Of a stretch of DNA of 64,000 nucleotides, positions 47,494 to 57,448 are shown in pieces. The stretch covers positions 1,537,501-1,601,500 of the forward strand of contig NZ_CP076129.1 of the NCBI RefSeq assembly GCF_018736065.1. The letters are read 5' to 3'. Numbering within the stretch: the stretch's first letter is position 1; each line of letters begins with the position of its first letter. The translations under genes were made by a program, and so were the position numbers. The notes beneath the pieces are model-generated. The model worked only from the letters and a program-made list of their open reading frames with translations, made no database searches and had not been told where the DNA came from. This DNA comes from Flammeovirga kamogawensis (GTDB taxonomy: Bacteria; Bacteroidota; Bacteroidia; Cytophagales; Flammeovirgaceae).

Positions 47494-47711
47494 TCTAAAC
47501 AGTTAAAATTAGATGGTTGGTGTTATGAGTTATGTTTTAAATAGGATTATACTTATATTTTATATGTTTATTGTATTTGATGTAACGGATTAATTTATTT
47601 TTTATTCCAATTTTATTGTACTAATGCATGTTATTATGTTAATGTTTGGTTGAATTAGTGTATAATTTGAATTTTTTAGGAATAAATTATGTTCATATAA
47701 TTTTTAGAATA

Positions 47712-47719
47712 TATATTTG
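47712..47719 (+). promoter_or_regulatory. -7 element before T9SS paralog 2
   Basis: TATATTTG fits the consensus, 42 bp before ATG 47762. The TTG box is not evident. Confidence 0.4.
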
Positions 47720-47761
47720 TGTTAATAAATATAAATAACCTACTTCATTTTAATAAATTAT

Positions 47762-49090
47762 ATGACACAATCGAAAACATTTACCCTTTGCTTTGCTTTT
47801 TTTATTTTAGTATTTAATAACCTAAACGCAACCGATATTTCTTGGACAGGAAATGGCGATGGTTCAAATTGGAGTGATGGAGCTAATTGGAGCTCAAATT
47901 CAGCTCCAGAAATATCTAATGAAATTACTATAGATTGTAATTGTACTGTAGTTTTATCAGCGGAGTTTAAATCAACAGGATCAATAATAGTAGCTTTAGG
48001 GAGTACTTTGGATGCATCATCTACTAAAATTAAATTAGATGCCGATAATGCATATATCACAAATTACGGAGTTTTACTTGCGAACGAACTGAAAGCTGAA
48101 GTACATACAGGTACTATAATTAATAATTATGGGCAGATCACAGCTGAAAAGTTTGAAGATAAGCATGTTCCTAATGCTTCTACTTTTAATAATTATTCAG
48201 ATGCAACTCTTACAGTAACTACTAAACTCCATTATCATGGTACAATAAATAATTTTGGTACTATAGATGGCGGGAATGTATCTGATAAAGTTGAAATACA
48301 TGGAGCTACTTTGACTGGAGGTGGTGAAACAATTGCTGATAATATTATAATTAAAAGTGAAGGTGATGATTCTAATGCATATGTAGAAAATCAATCTTTT
48401 ACAACATCAGATGGTTGTGCAGGAGGGTCTTCAGTGACATTTAATGGAAGTGAATTTAATGATGTAAAGGATGCTATTGCAGCAATAGATGGTTATTCTT
48501 TTCATAGCAATGATGTTTATGTTTGTGGTACTAATAGTATTGGTGTAGACCTTCCTATTGAGTTAACTTCATTCGTGGTAACACAACAAGAAAATGATGT
48601 TTTAATTGAATGGGTAACAGCATCAGAAGAAAATAACTCTCATTTTATTATTGAACGATCTAGTGATGGCCGAAATTGGAAAGATATAGCTAGAGTAGAA
48701 GGTGCAGGAAATTCTAATGTTTTATTAAATTACTCTTTTTCTGACAAAGTACCTTTAGATGGAGTTAGTTATTACCGTTTATTACAAGTAGACTTTGATA
48801 GAAACTTCGAATACTTTTCTGCGGTAGCTGTAATTAGAGAAGTGGTTGCAACATTAGCATTAAAGGCCTATCCAGTACCAGCGAATAACAATGTACAAGT
48901 ACTTTCATCAGAAAATGATTTTACGGGAAATACTTTTAAAGTATTTAGTGCTTCTGGCCATGATGTTACAGATTTAGTGACTTCTTCTAGCAAAGCCAAT
49001 AGCGAAATTACTTTAAATATATCCTCGTTAAAACAAGGTGTTTATATTTTTAAGACAAGAACTCAAATGGTTCGTTTTCACAAAATGTAA
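47762..49090 (+). CDS. T9SS type A sorting-domain protein, paralog 2
   Basis: This is a 442-residue protein. The signal peptide (1-22) is followed by DISWTGNGDGSNWSDGANWS and a region of beta-helix-like repeats (NYGVLLANELKAEV, NNYGQITAEKFEDK). The fibronectin-like domain starts near LTSFVVTQQENDVLIEW, and the tail is a T9SS type A sorting domain (LALKAYPVPANNNVQVLSS to IFKTRTQMVRFHKM). It is a paralog of the 46201 gene and probably a second surface protein of the same type. Confidence 0.8.
   Translation: MTQSKTFTLCFAFFILVFNNLNATDISWTGNGDGSNWSDGANWSSNSAPEISNEITIDCNCTVVLSAEFKSTGSIIVALGSTLDASSTKIKLDADNAYITNYGVLLANELKAEVHTGTIINNYGQITAEKFEDKHVPNASTFNNYSDATLTVTTKLHYHGTINNFGTIDGGNVSDKVEIHGATLTGGGETIADNIIIKSEGDDSNAYVENQSFTTSDGCAGGSSVTFNGSEFNDVKDAIAAIDGYSFHSNDVYVCGTNSIGVDLPIELTSFVVTQQENDVLIEWVTASEENNSHFIIERSSDGRNWKDIARVEGAGNSNVLLNYSFSDKVPLDGVSYYRLLQVDFDRNFEYFSAVAVIREVVATLALKAYPVPANNNVQVLSSENDFTGNTFKVFSASGHDVTDLVTSSSKANSEITLNISSLKQGVYIFKTRTQMVRFHKM
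48608..48822 (+). repeat. fibronectin-like module repeat, copy 2
   Basis: Partner of 47011-47225, same orientation, 97% identical. Confidence 0.9.
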
Positions 49091-49117
49091 ATTGTAGATA
49101 AGTGTATACTTTATAAG

Positions 49118-49166
49118 AGCAATTAATAGTGATAATATGTTTAATAATATCATTATTAATTGCTTT
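49118..49166 (+). terminator. terminator after T9SS paralog 2
   Basis: AGCAATTAATAGTGATA pairs with a matching right arm ending TAATTGCT (about 17 bp with one G-U), then TTTT. It sits between convergent genes. Confidence 0.7.
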
Positions 49167-49176
49167 TATATTTATG

Positions 49177-50151
49177 TTACTTCAGTATTTCTATAACTTC
49201 TTGAGCCATTTTTTCTGAGTAACTATTTATTTTCCAATGTCCCGGACTCCAACCTTTTAGAAACCTATGGAAGTCTGTCCATGCAATAGGGAACAGTGCT
49301 CTCCATTCTTTTTCAACATCATTGAAATCTAAAGATGGGTTGTGTTTTTTAAGACCTTTTCTTAAAGCATTAAAATAAATAGATAGTAATTTATTTTCAT
49401 ATTGCTCACATTCCTCTTCGTTTAAGCAACTACCTATAAAGTAAGCAACATCTTTCATTCCACAGCCTCCACCCACATATTGGAAGTCTACTGCGGCTAC
49501 CTTTTTACCATCAATAGAAAAACAAAAGTTAGCCAATTTAGCATCTCCATGAACAAGTGTTATGTACTTTGCATTATTTAATGTTTCATCTAACTTACTT
49601 GCTATACTCTTGAGTCGTTTATCGTCTAATTCTTTTAATTCATCTGGGCGAGTAGCTAAATGCCAATAAGTACCAATTTCCCACAAGTTTGTTGGCTTGG
49701 TTCCCATAAAAGAAGCATGAAAATTAGCTAACCATTCTAAACAACAGGTTATTTCATTCCAACCAACTTGATTCAACCTTTTTGGAAAACCACTACTGTC
49801 TAAATCTTCAAGTACAATAAGTACTTCATCATTATGAGTTTCTAATGCAAAGCATTTAGGAATTCGGCAAGAATCATCACATAGTAAACTGAAGTTCTGA
49901 TACCATGATGTCTCAACTTTATACGATTTTAATTTTCTCTCATGAGAGAGACTTGTATTCCATCCTCTGGGGTGCTTAGTATCGTCTGGGTATTGAACAT
50001 GTTTAACAACAACACATGAATAAGAACCACCTTTTAAACTATAACGAATGATACTACCGTACCCACTCCATAGACTTTGGATAACTTCTACTTCTTCTAA
50101 AGATGAAGCACCTGTTGATTTTAAAATGATATCCTTAAAATGCTGATTCAT
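49177..50151 (-). CDS. APH/ecdysteroid-kinase-like phosphotransferase
   Basis: This is a 324-residue cytoplasmic kinase-fold protein. [10 protein letters not shown] gives the ATP Lys. [14 protein letters not shown] is the hinge. [14 protein letters not shown] is the catalytic HGDxxxxN loop, and [22 protein letters not shown] the metal-binding DFQ. It is closest in pattern to the APH/ecdysteroid kinase-like group. The small-molecule substrate is unknown. Confidence 0.82.
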   Translation of the reverse strand: MNQHFKDIILKSTGASSLEEVEVIQSLWSGYGSIIRYSLKGGSYSCVVVKHVQYPDDTKHPRGWNTSLSHERKLKSYKVETSWYQNFSLLCDDSCRIPKCFALETHNDEVLIVLEDLDSSGFPKRLNQVGWNEITCCLEWLANFHASFMGTKPTNLWEIGTYWHLATRPDELKELDDKRLKSIASKLDETLNNAKYITLVHGDAKLANFCFSIDGKKVAAVDFQYVGGGCGMKDVAYFIGSCLNEEECEQYENKLLSIYFNALRKGLKKHNPSLDFNDVEKEWRALFPIAWTDFHRFLKGWSPGHWKINSYSEKMAQEVIEILK

Positions 50152-50171
50152 ATTTGCGAATGTTTTTTTGG

Positions 50172-50179
50172 CAAAGATA
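50172..50179 (-). promoter_or_regulatory. -7 element of the phosphotransferase gene
   Basis: TATCTTTG on the minus strand fits TAnnTTTG, 20 bp before the ATG. The -33 box is not evident. Confidence 0.4.
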
Positions 50180-50231
50180 CATTTTTTGCTCTAATAAGGT
50201 CTTTGATGTACCTTTATAAAAAATAGAAAAC

Positions 50232-50543
50232 ATGACAAAGCAAGAATTAAAAGAATATGTTCTAAATGAACAACTTACAAATATTACAAATGCCTTAAAG
50301 AATATGTACAGTCGTACTCAGGCTTTTTATTTTCAAGTAACAACAACTTTTACAATTGCAGAAAATGGAAGGTACGAGGTTTCTACACCAGATAACTTTC
50401 CTGTTTTCACTCCTAAAGGACAGGGTTTTTTAGAAGATGGAGGTGATTATTTTAGAGGGGAATTGAAATTAAGAGATTTATCTAAAGAAGACCCAAAACA
50501 AATGGCTTTAGATTTAATAGAAGTTACATTAGGGAATGCATAG
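50232..50543 (+). CDS. hypothetical protein, 103 aa
   Basis: This is a small soluble protein. An N-terminal helix (KQELKEYVLNEQLTNITNALKNM) is followed by beta strands (FYFQVTTTFTIAENGRYEV) and a Gly-rich GFLEDGGDYFRG turn. It has no signal peptide. No family is recognised. It is divergent from the kinase gene, 80 bp apart. Confidence 0.55.
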   Translation: MTKQELKEYVLNEQLTNITNALKNMYSRTQAFYFQVTTTFTIAENGRYEVSTPDNFPVFTPKGQGFLEDGGDYFRGELKLRDLSKEDPKQMALDLIEVTLGNA

Positions 50544-50682
50544 TTATAAAATATTCCTACATTTTTGTCGTTTTTGATGTTAATTTCGAGTTATGAAAAC
50601 AGGACATAAATTACTTAATACCTAAATAAAAAGAATAGTTTGTTTTATCTTTTAATCAAGTCTAGAAGATAGTTATCAAAAA

Positions 50683-51513
50683 ATGAAGTTAGAAAAATTT
50701 GCGATTAAAGATTGGATTGTACTTGGTAAGACTGAGTTTCTTCCTCCTAAAAAAATTACTGACGAATTGTTAGATGAGGCAAGAATTATTCATGTAGTGA
50801 ATGGAAATTCCCACCTGTATTCCGCTAATAAAGATATCAAGTTAACTAAGGGTGATACACTTATTATGAAAACAGACAATTTTATTAATACATGGCAAGA
50901 AAATGGAGTTGATGAAAATACAATTGTTATAGTTTTTCAATTGACAGCTGCTTTATTGCAATTTTTATATAATAACGATTTGCCCCATTGGTTTATAGAA
51001 GGAGATAAGAAGTATAATCAATCTTTAGTGAAAGTAGAAGATCATCCATTAATAGCTTCTTATTACAATTCTCTTCAGCTTTATATTGATAATAATGAGT
51101 TGTTTTCTGAAGATATTGTAACTATCAAAATAAAAGAATTAATTTCAATACTTATCAATACCGACAACTCTGGAGAAACAAAGAATATTTTTGGTAACCT
51201 TTTTACAGCAAAGGAATATGAGTTTAAAGAAACAATTGCAAAAAATATTTTTGAAGATTTGAATATTGAAGATCTGGCATTTCTTTGTTCATTAAGCACT
51301 TCTTCTTTTAAAAGAAAATTCCAAACAGTATATGGAACATCTCCTAATAAGTACATAACATCTAAAAGATTAGATAAAGCACAAACTTTATTAAAAACAA
51401 CAAACCTCACAATATCAGAAGTAGCATATGATTGTGGGTTTAGTGATGTGAGCTATTTTTCAAAATCGTATAAAAAGTATTATAACTCATCACCATCGGA
51501 ACTTAGAAAATAA
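50683..51513 (+). CDS. AraC-family transcriptional regulator
   Basis: This is a 276-residue protein with an N-terminal ligand-sensing region and C-terminal AraC helices: IEDLAFLCSLSTSSFKRKFQ and TISEVAYDCGFSDVSYFSKS, ending NSSPSELRK. It lies 96 bp upstream of an SRPBCC-like protein and an SDR in the same direction and likely controls them. Confidence 0.9.
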   Translation: MKLEKFAIKDWIVLGKTEFLPPKKITDELLDEARIIHVVNGNSHLYSANKDIKLTKGDTLIMKTDNFINTWQENGVDENTIVIVFQLTAALLQFLYNNDLPHWFIEGDKKYNQSLVKVEDHPLIASYYNSLQLYIDNNELFSEDIVTIKIKELISILINTDNSGETKNIFGNLFTAKEYEFKETIAKNIFEDLNIEDLAFLCSLSTSSFKRKFQTVYGTSPNKYITSKRLDKAQTLLKTTNLTISEVAYDCGFSDVSYFSKSYKKYYNSSPSELRK

Positions 51514-51609
51514 CCAATTGGACCAATAATTCTAATACTTGACCCATAACTACCACAGTCTGCTAAGTAAAGAGTAGATATTTGTATTGTACCAAAAAAA
51601 CAATACAAG

Positions 51610-52170
51610 ATGAAAGCAATTCTAACTTTAGCAATCACTATTGCACTATCTACGAGTCTATTTGCTCAAACACAATCATTTACTGTTAATCGAACTGTAG
51701 AGGTTCCAATCGATTCTGTTTGGACAATTGTAGGTGTAAATTATGCTGATATCGCTAAATCGCATCCAAAACTTACAGCATCTCATTACATAAAAGGAAC
51801 ACCAATGAGTGGTGAAGGATGTGAACGTCTATGTAGTTTTTCTTCAAATGGGAAAAAATATACAAAAGAACGAATGACTGAATATAATGAGGAGGAATAC
51901 TCGTTTAAAGCAGAAATTCTAGCTGTTAATGGGCTTCCGATAGATACCACTCAAAGTTATATGTTGTATAATTTAGATGCTGTAAATGATAGCACAACAT
52001 CAATTTCTTTAACCATGGTATACAGAACAAATCCTGCTTTTTTAGGAAAACTGGCAAAAGGAAAATTTAAAAGAGGAATTGAAGATTATGCTCTTTCTAT
52101 TCAGCATTACGCCTTAACTGGTGAAGAAGTGAACCCTGATAATTTTAAACAAATCAAAAAACTATATTAA
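51610..52170 (+). CDS. secreted SRPBCC-like (START fold) protein
   Basis: This 186-residue protein has a signal peptide (about 1-19, LFAQ). FTVNRTVEVPIDSVWTIVG at the N-terminus of the mature chain and a long C-terminal helix (KRGIEDYALSIQHYAL) are the pattern of the polyketide-cyclase/START-like fold. It would bind a hydrophobic ligand outside the cytoplasm. It lies 10 bp upstream of the SDR gene; the two are likely cotranscribed. Confidence 0.7.
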   Translation: MKAILTLAITIALSTSLFAQTQSFTVNRTVEVPIDSVWTIVGVNYADIAKSHPKLTASHYIKGTPMSGEGCERLCSFSSNGKKYTKERMTEYNEEEYSFKAEILAVNGLPIDTTQSYMLYNLDAVNDSTTSISLTMVYRTNPAFLGKLAKGKFKRGIEDYALSIQHYALTGEEVNPDNFKQIKKLY

Positions 52171-52180
52171 TACTTTTACT

Positions 52181-53113
52181 ATGAAATCTAAAATTAAAAA
52201 CTCGTCTATTCTAATTACTGGAGCTAATGGTGGTATTGGCATTGAAACAGTAAAAATTTTACTAGAAAAAGGAGCTAAAAGAATTGTATTAGCTTGTAGA
52301 ACGCAAGAAAAGGCAGATAGAACGAAAGCACTTTTAAATTCTCATTATAAATTAGAAGCAAAAGGTGGTTTTGATATGCAAAATAAAGAGGCTATTGTAT
52401 TAGCAGTCTCAGAATTACCAAAAAATGAAAAGTTTGATATTGTATTTTTTCAAGCTGGAGGAATGGTCGTCTCAAATGATTATCAGTTTATTGAAAATAC
52501 TAATGGAAATAGAATCGAAAAAACAATTTATCAGAATGTAATGGGTTCATATATAACATTAAAAGCATTACTGCAACAAGATCTGATTGCAACTGGTGGA
52601 AGAATTGTTTTTGCAGGTGGCGAAGGTGCACGTGGTATTGAAGGAATGATTGCAAAACCAGAATATGACTCTGTAGATGATTTAATAGGAGCAGTTTTTA
52701 ATGGGAAAGGAAAGTACAAAGATATAGATGCTTTAGGTATCTCTAAATTTATGAGTGGGCTATTAATTCAAGAATTAGCAGAAAGAGATTTGAATCACGA
52801 ATACGTTTGGTTTTCACCAGGTCTTACAGCAGGTACTAACGGTTTAGTAAATGTTCCGCCAATTAAAAGGTTCATGTTTGAAAAAGTTGGGTTCCCGATG
52901 ATGAAACTTTTTGGAATGGCTCAAGGACCAAAAGAGGCAGCCATGAAATATGTAGAATGTTTGGATGGTAAATATGGAAAAACCGGAGACCTTATTGGTG
53001 CTCCTGAAGGTAAAACTTTGGGTAATTTAGTAGATCAAAAACCAATGAATGCAGGGTTGTCTAACCACGCGTTTAGAAAAGCATTCTTACAAATTGCAGA
53101 ACAGGTAGCTTAA
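52181..53113 (+). CDS. SDR-fold protein lacking the usual catalytic Tyr and Ser
   Basis: This 310-residue Rossmann protein begins SSILITGANGGIGIETVKIL, the SDR nucleotide motif. VLACRTQEKADRTKALLN follows. The usual YxxxK position reads LGISK (residues about 188-192), so Tyr is Leu, and the Ser of the active site is missing in GGRIVFAGGEGARG. The protein may bind a nucleotide without normal dehydrogenase chemistry, or use other residues. It is cotranscribed with the SRPBCC-like gene. Confidence 0.78.
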   Translation: MKSKIKNSSILITGANGGIGIETVKILLEKGAKRIVLACRTQEKADRTKALLNSHYKLEAKGGFDMQNKEAIVLAVSELPKNEKFDIVFFQAGGMVVSNDYQFIENTNGNRIEKTIYQNVMGSYITLKALLQQDLIATGGRIVFAGGEGARGIEGMIAKPEYDSVDDLIGAVFNGKGKYKDIDALGISKFMSGLLIQELAERDLNHEYVWFSPGLTAGTNGLVNVPPIKRFMFEKVGFPMMKLFGMAQGPKEAAMKYVECLDGKYGKTGDLIGAPEGKTLGNLVDQKPMNAGLSNHAFRKAFLQIAEQVA

Positions 53114-53126
53114 ATATAGAGTAATC

Positions 53127-53174
53127 AAAAAATCAATCAAACTTCAGGTTGTACTGTTAGTTTGATTGATTTTT
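53127..53174. terminator. bidirectional terminator between SDR and esterase genes
   Basis: AAAAATCAATCAAACT pairs perfectly with AGTTTGATTGATTTTT (16 bp). Runs on both sides serve both convergent genes. Confidence 0.9.
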
Positions 53175-53185
53175 CATAAATTTCC

Positions 53186-54070
53186 TTATTTCTCGATTAC
53201 AAAATTTTCATCAATTGCCCAGTCATAAAACTGGTTTATCCAATTGTCAGATGCTAAACCTAGTTTTCTCATTCCAAATCCATGTCCACCTTTACTAAAC
53301 ATAATAAGGGCTGCCTTATGTCCATTATTTACCCAACTATTGTATAAGTTGTTAGCACCCATTGCCAAATTTAGCGGATCATTTTGAGCACAAACTACTA
53401 GCATTGGAGGTGCATCGTTTCTTGGAAACCTTATAGGCATAACTTCTGTCCAAGGGTAAACATTTACAATAAAATCAGGTCTGTTTTCATTATTATAGTA
53501 ATAACTAGTACCCATTGCCACAGCACCCCCAGCAGAAAATCCCATGAAGCCAACTTTATTTGTATTTATATTAAATTTCTCAGCATTTTGCCTTACATAA
53601 AGAATTGCCTCAAAAGCATCTCTAATTGAATAAGGAAGTACTTGATTAATAAGTTGAGAAAATAAAACAGGATCTTCTTTTGAATATCTATCTACTTCAT
53701 CAACTGATTCTTTAGAAGTGGGAGTTAATCTATATTTAAGCACAAATGCAGTAATTCCTTTTTTATTTAGCCATTTAGCAACTAATCTACCTTCAGACTC
53801 TATACTGTTTGCCATCAATCCTCCACCAGGAGCAATAATTACAGCAGTTCCATTTGGTTTTTTGGGTTGATAAACCTCAATTGATGGAATAGAAATATTT
53901 GTAATAACATCAGTTTGCCAGTTCTTATAAAAGAAAGCCCTTTCTTCTCCTTTCCATTCTATATGATCTGCTGGAGTGAAAGGTAGATTAATTTGATTTT
54001 GTCCAGATGCAATTAATCCTGTCATTAAAAAAAGGTTTACTGCAAAAAAGTAAAAGTGTCTGCTCATCAT
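53186..54070 (-). CDS. alpha/beta hydrolase, carbohydrate-esterase-like
   Basis: This is a 294-residue protein with a signal peptide (about 5-23). The oxyanion region is VIIAPGGGLM, the nucleophile elbow GFMGFSAGGAVAMG (Ser) and the catalytic His in KGGHGFGM. The size and motifs fit Bacteroidota secreted esterases of the acetyl-xylan or feruloyl type. Neighbouring GH71-like and sulfatase genes make a carbohydrate substrate plausible. Confidence 0.78.
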   Translation of the reverse strand: MMSRHFYFFAVNLFLMTGLIASGQNQINLPFTPADHIEWKGEERAFFYKNWQTDVITNISIPSIEVYQPKKPNGTAVIIAPGGGLMANSIESEGRLVAKWLNKKGITAFVLKYRLTPTSKESVDEVDRYSKEDPVLFSQLINQVLPYSIRDAFEAILYVRQNAEKFNINTNKVGFMGFSAGGAVAMGTSYYYNNENRPDFIVNVYPWTEVMPIRFPRNDAPPMLVVCAQNDPLNLAMGANNLYNSWVNNGHKAALIMFSKGGHGFGMRKLGLASDNWINQFYDWAIDENFVIEK

Positions 54071-54363
54071 AATAAATTAAATACAAATAAAATAGTGCTG
54101 CTATTCTATTTAAGAAGTTTACAATCTTGTAAAATTATTTCACTGCTAAAGTTATAATTTGTTTTTCTATGCTGAAGAAGAAAGTTGTAATTTTATTTAG
54201 TTAGCCAGGTCGTTGTGAAATAATAAAATGTATTCTGTTGGTAAATTATACGTTTCTGTGAGTCCATAACCTCTTTAAAAGTGGTCTGAGAGTGTTTTTT
54301 ATCAATTTTATTCAAGATAATTGAATTAGAGAATTTACTATTTTAATTATCACACACTTATTA

Positions 54364-56289
54364 TTGACTATGAACATTTTTAAACTACTATCTACCACAG
54401 CAACTATTTATTTCATTTTGTTATTCCAAGTTTCTGCACAAAATGAAATAGAAATAACAGGTAAACAATTCTTTCCAGAAAAAGTGGTAATGGCTTTAGC
54501 ACACCCTTATTTTAATTATAGTGGAGACTATGCTTACCTTAAAGGAATGCGTTATGAAACAACATTTGGTTTAAACGAAGATGAGCTTAATGGAAAGTAC
54601 AGAACTGCAGTACCTCAGGTTTCTGTAATGAGTAACCCTATGGAAACAGAAGATGCTTTTGCGTATGAAATGAAAGCTGCAAAATTAATGGGGATAGATG
54701 GTTTTAAATTTGAATTCAGACCGCTGAATAATGATTTTTACCTTCGTAGATTTAAAAAAATTATAACTACTTATATTAAGGTTGCAGAAGAAAGAGAAAT
54801 AGATTTTAAGTTCTCTCTTACAATTGTAATGGATAGAAAAGCATCTATTTCTGCAGATGAGCTTTTATCTAAGACAAAGAGCAGTTTAACTGAAATTATA
54901 ACTCTTGCAGATTTGTCTGATAAATGGTTGAGAACCGGTAACGATAAAATAATAATTTTTACTAAAGGAACGCAAAAAGTTATTGATGAGGGATTAAGTA
55001 AAAATTACTCTAAAAATTTTGTGAATAACCCAGATTTAATGAAAAGGGTTGCTGAACAATATGCGTATTTAAAAGATGGTATGCCTGATGATTTAGCTTT
55101 TGTATACCAAAGTAGTGCATTAGCAAATAACCACCTTACAAATTTAATTCTTGACTATTTCCCAGCTGTATATAGTTTAAAAGGAATTCAGTCTTATAAA
55201 AAAGGAGTTGAAGCAATTAGAAAAGTTTGTAAAAACAGAGGAAGAGCATACATACAATGTGCCTTTGCAGACCAACAAGGTGTACAAATGTTTAGAAGAA
55301 CCGATAAAGCAAAACTTACAGAAGGATCTAGTATTGCAAAATCAACAGAAGTAGGAGATGCATTTGTAAAAGCAAATAACCATAAACTTACTTCAACATT
55401 TAGAACTATGATGGGGAAATCTGTAGAGCATAATGCAGATATGATATTTATTGATTCATGGAATTATTTTGATGATGGTTCTCATTTTGCTCCAGAATTA
55501 CATCATGGTTATGGATTAGGTTTACTGTTGAAATATTATAAAAATGTTTGGAAAGGAAATCCAAACCCAATTGATGAAGAGTTAGTAATTACATCTTACA
55601 AGAGTAACGATATTTTAGATTTACATAAAAATAAAGGGGTTGATGTATTTTTAATCAATAAATTCCATAAAAGAGAAGCTCTTGATAGCATAGAAGTTGT
55701 TACGTTATTAAAAACAGAAGCAGAAGTGTATTGTAATAATACATATTTAGGGTTTGCACCTGCTGGATTACATGCATTTTATATCAAAAAAGAAAAAGGA
55801 AATGTATCAATAGAAGTTAAAAGAGATAGAGAAACAATTATTGCTTATGATACCCCTAAAGAAATTGCTTTAAGTTCTGATAAAACAGATTACTTAACAT
55901 ATATATTTACAAATTTTGATAGATCTTATGCTAGCTTATTTCAAAATTTAATTCTTGATGTAGAAATGCAAAAAATGAGAAAACGATTCTTGATCTCAGG
56001 AACACAACAACTTGAATGGAAGTTAGCTGCTGGAGAATGTTTTTATAATAACCTAGAAGCGATGTTAAGTTACGGACATGATTCTGGAAAATATATTGCA
56101 ACAAAGGAAAAGAATTACAAGAAATATAAACTTCAGATTAAGAATATTCTTTCTGGAATGGATTATAATATATGGTTGGAATTAGAAGAAAGTGCTAAAA
56201 ATAATCAAGGTATCTTATCTTTAGAAGATGAAGGAAACGGAGTTCTGAAAGGGTATAATATCTTAGAGGCTACTCAATCATTAAGATAA
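54364..56289 (+). CDS. GH71-like glycoside hydrolase
   Basis: This is a 641-residue secreted protein (signal peptide about 1-22). VVMALAHPYFNYSGDYAYLKG opens a TIM-barrel, with MGIDGFKFEFRP and MIFIDSWNYFDDGSHFAPE, which matches the GH71 family (endo-alpha-1,3-glucanase). The C-terminal third is an added beta domain (YSLKGIQ, YVTLLKTEAEVYC-like strands). Activity on alpha-1,3-glucan is inferred from family. An esterase is divergent and an AraC gene follows downstream. Confidence 0.72.
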   Translation: MTMNIFKLLSTTATIYFILLFQVSAQNEIEITGKQFFPEKVVMALAHPYFNYSGDYAYLKGMRYETTFGLNEDELNGKYRTAVPQVSVMSNPMETEDAFAYEMKAAKLMGIDGFKFEFRPLNNDFYLRRFKKIITTYIKVAEEREIDFKFSLTIVMDRKASISADELLSKTKSSLTEIITLADLSDKWLRTGNDKIIIFTKGTQKVIDEGLSKNYSKNFVNNPDLMKRVAEQYAYLKDGMPDDLAFVYQSSALANNHLTNLILDYFPAVYSLKGIQSYKKGVEAIRKVCKNRGRAYIQCAFADQQGVQMFRRTDKAKLTEGSSIAKSTEVGDAFVKANNHKLTSTFRTMMGKSVEHNADMIFIDSWNYFDDGSHFAPELHHGYGLGLLLKYYKNVWKGNPNPIDEELVITSYKSNDILDLHKNKGVDVFLINKFHKREALDSIEVVTLLKTEAEVYCNNTYLGFAPAGLHAFYIKKEKGNVSIEVKRDRETIIAYDTPKEIALSSDKTDYLTYIFTNFDRSYASLFQNLILDVEMQKMRKRFLISGTQQLEWKLAAGECFYNNLEAMLSYGHDSGKYIATKEKNYKKYKLQIKNILSGMDYNIWLELEESAKNNQGILSLEDEGNGVLKGYNILEATQSLR

Positions 56290-56295
56290 ATACAC

Positions 56296-56346
56296 GCCCT
56301 CACATTAAAATCAAAATTTTGATAAATGTGAGGGCTTTTGTCTTTT
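56296..56346 (+). terminator. terminator of the GH71-like gene
   Basis: GCCCTCACATT pairs perfectly with AATGTGAGGGC (11 bp), then TTTTGTCTTTT. Confidence 0.88.
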
Positions 56347-56412
56347 AAAAAGAAAAAATATTACCTTTAGTTGTTCGAGAAAATTATTTATTGTTTTAGT
56401 TAACAGATAAGA

Positions 56413-57375
56413 ATGCTAAAAGGTAAAATACAAGACTACAATCAACATAAACAGTGGCTAAAAGATTTTTTTAATGGAGAGTTTATACACCCTAATTTTT
56501 TAAATGTTGATAGTGACAATGGAGTAGGCTTTATTTTTTTTTATAAAATACACCCAGGTATCTATTTTATGGTTTTTAATATAGAAGCTAAAGTAGATAT
56601 TCCATTTACTGTAGATTACAGTTCGTCTTTATATTTTGATTATATCGCTTCATTTTTTAATGCTGATATTGTTTTTGAAGGAGAAAATAATGAAGAAATA
56701 AGATCAAATGGTTTTTATACTTGTACAAAAGATACAATTATAAATAGTAATGTGAAGGCGGGGCAACTGATAAAACACATTAATATTTTTTATTCAAAAG
56801 ATACACTAAGAGAAATCGATGATGTAGAAATAAGTGAGTATTACCTAAACAGATCATCTTTTTTCCATTTCTTTGAAGAACGAAATGATATTAAGGCTTT
56901 TAAAATGAGTCTTACTGAAATTATAAAATACTCAACCATTTTAAAAACAAAAATATTGCCTGTAAAAATGCAAGAGTTGTATTATATGTTTTTAAATGGA
57001 ATTAAAAAAGTTGATCTATCTACAACGGCTCACAATCATAAAATTACTGAGGAACAACTCATTGCCTTATTTAATATTCGTCAGGGAATCCTTGAAAATT
57101 TAAACAAACGCCCTGATGTTGGCGATCTGGTTTCTAAATCAGGGATAGATAAAACATTAATACAACAATTATTTCATGAAGTATTCGGTCATACTATTTA
57201 CAATTTCTATATGGTGAATAGAATGGAAAGAGTTAAGAATATTTTATTAAAAGGAAAATTGAGTATGTCTGAAATTGCTGAAAAATTTGGATTTAGTCAT
57301 GTACAACATTTTTCTAGTACATTTAAAAAATATTTTGATGAATCGCCTAGTAGATACCAAAAGTTGAATAAATAA
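56413..57375 (+). CDS. AraC-family transcriptional regulator
   Basis: This is a 320-residue protein. The N-terminal part is a sensor (residues 20-130). The C-terminal DNA-binding part is DLVSKSGIDKTLIQQLFHEV and SMSEIAEKFGFSHVQHFSST, ending ESPSRYQKL. It stands alone; the GH71-like gene upstream is terminated before it. Confidence 0.9.
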   Translation: MLKGKIQDYNQHKQWLKDFFNGEFIHPNFLNVDSDNGVGFIFFYKIHPGIYFMVFNIEAKVDIPFTVDYSSSLYFDYIASFFNADIVFEGENNEEIRSNGFYTCTKDTIINSNVKAGQLIKHINIFYSKDTLREIDDVEISEYYLNRSSFFHFFEERNDIKAFKMSLTEIIKYSTILKTKILPVKMQELYYMFLNGIKKVDLSTTAHNHKITEEQLIALFNIRQGILENLNKRPDVGDLVSKSGIDKTLIQQLFHEVFGHTIYNFYMVNRMERVKNILLKGKLSMSEIAEKFGFSHVQHFSSTFKKYFDESPSRYQKLNK

Positions 57376-57448
57376 TTTGAGCAAATAAGTATAATTTTTG
57401 ACCTTTTAATGGAAATTCATCTGGTAGAAAACATCGTATAAGTAGTAA

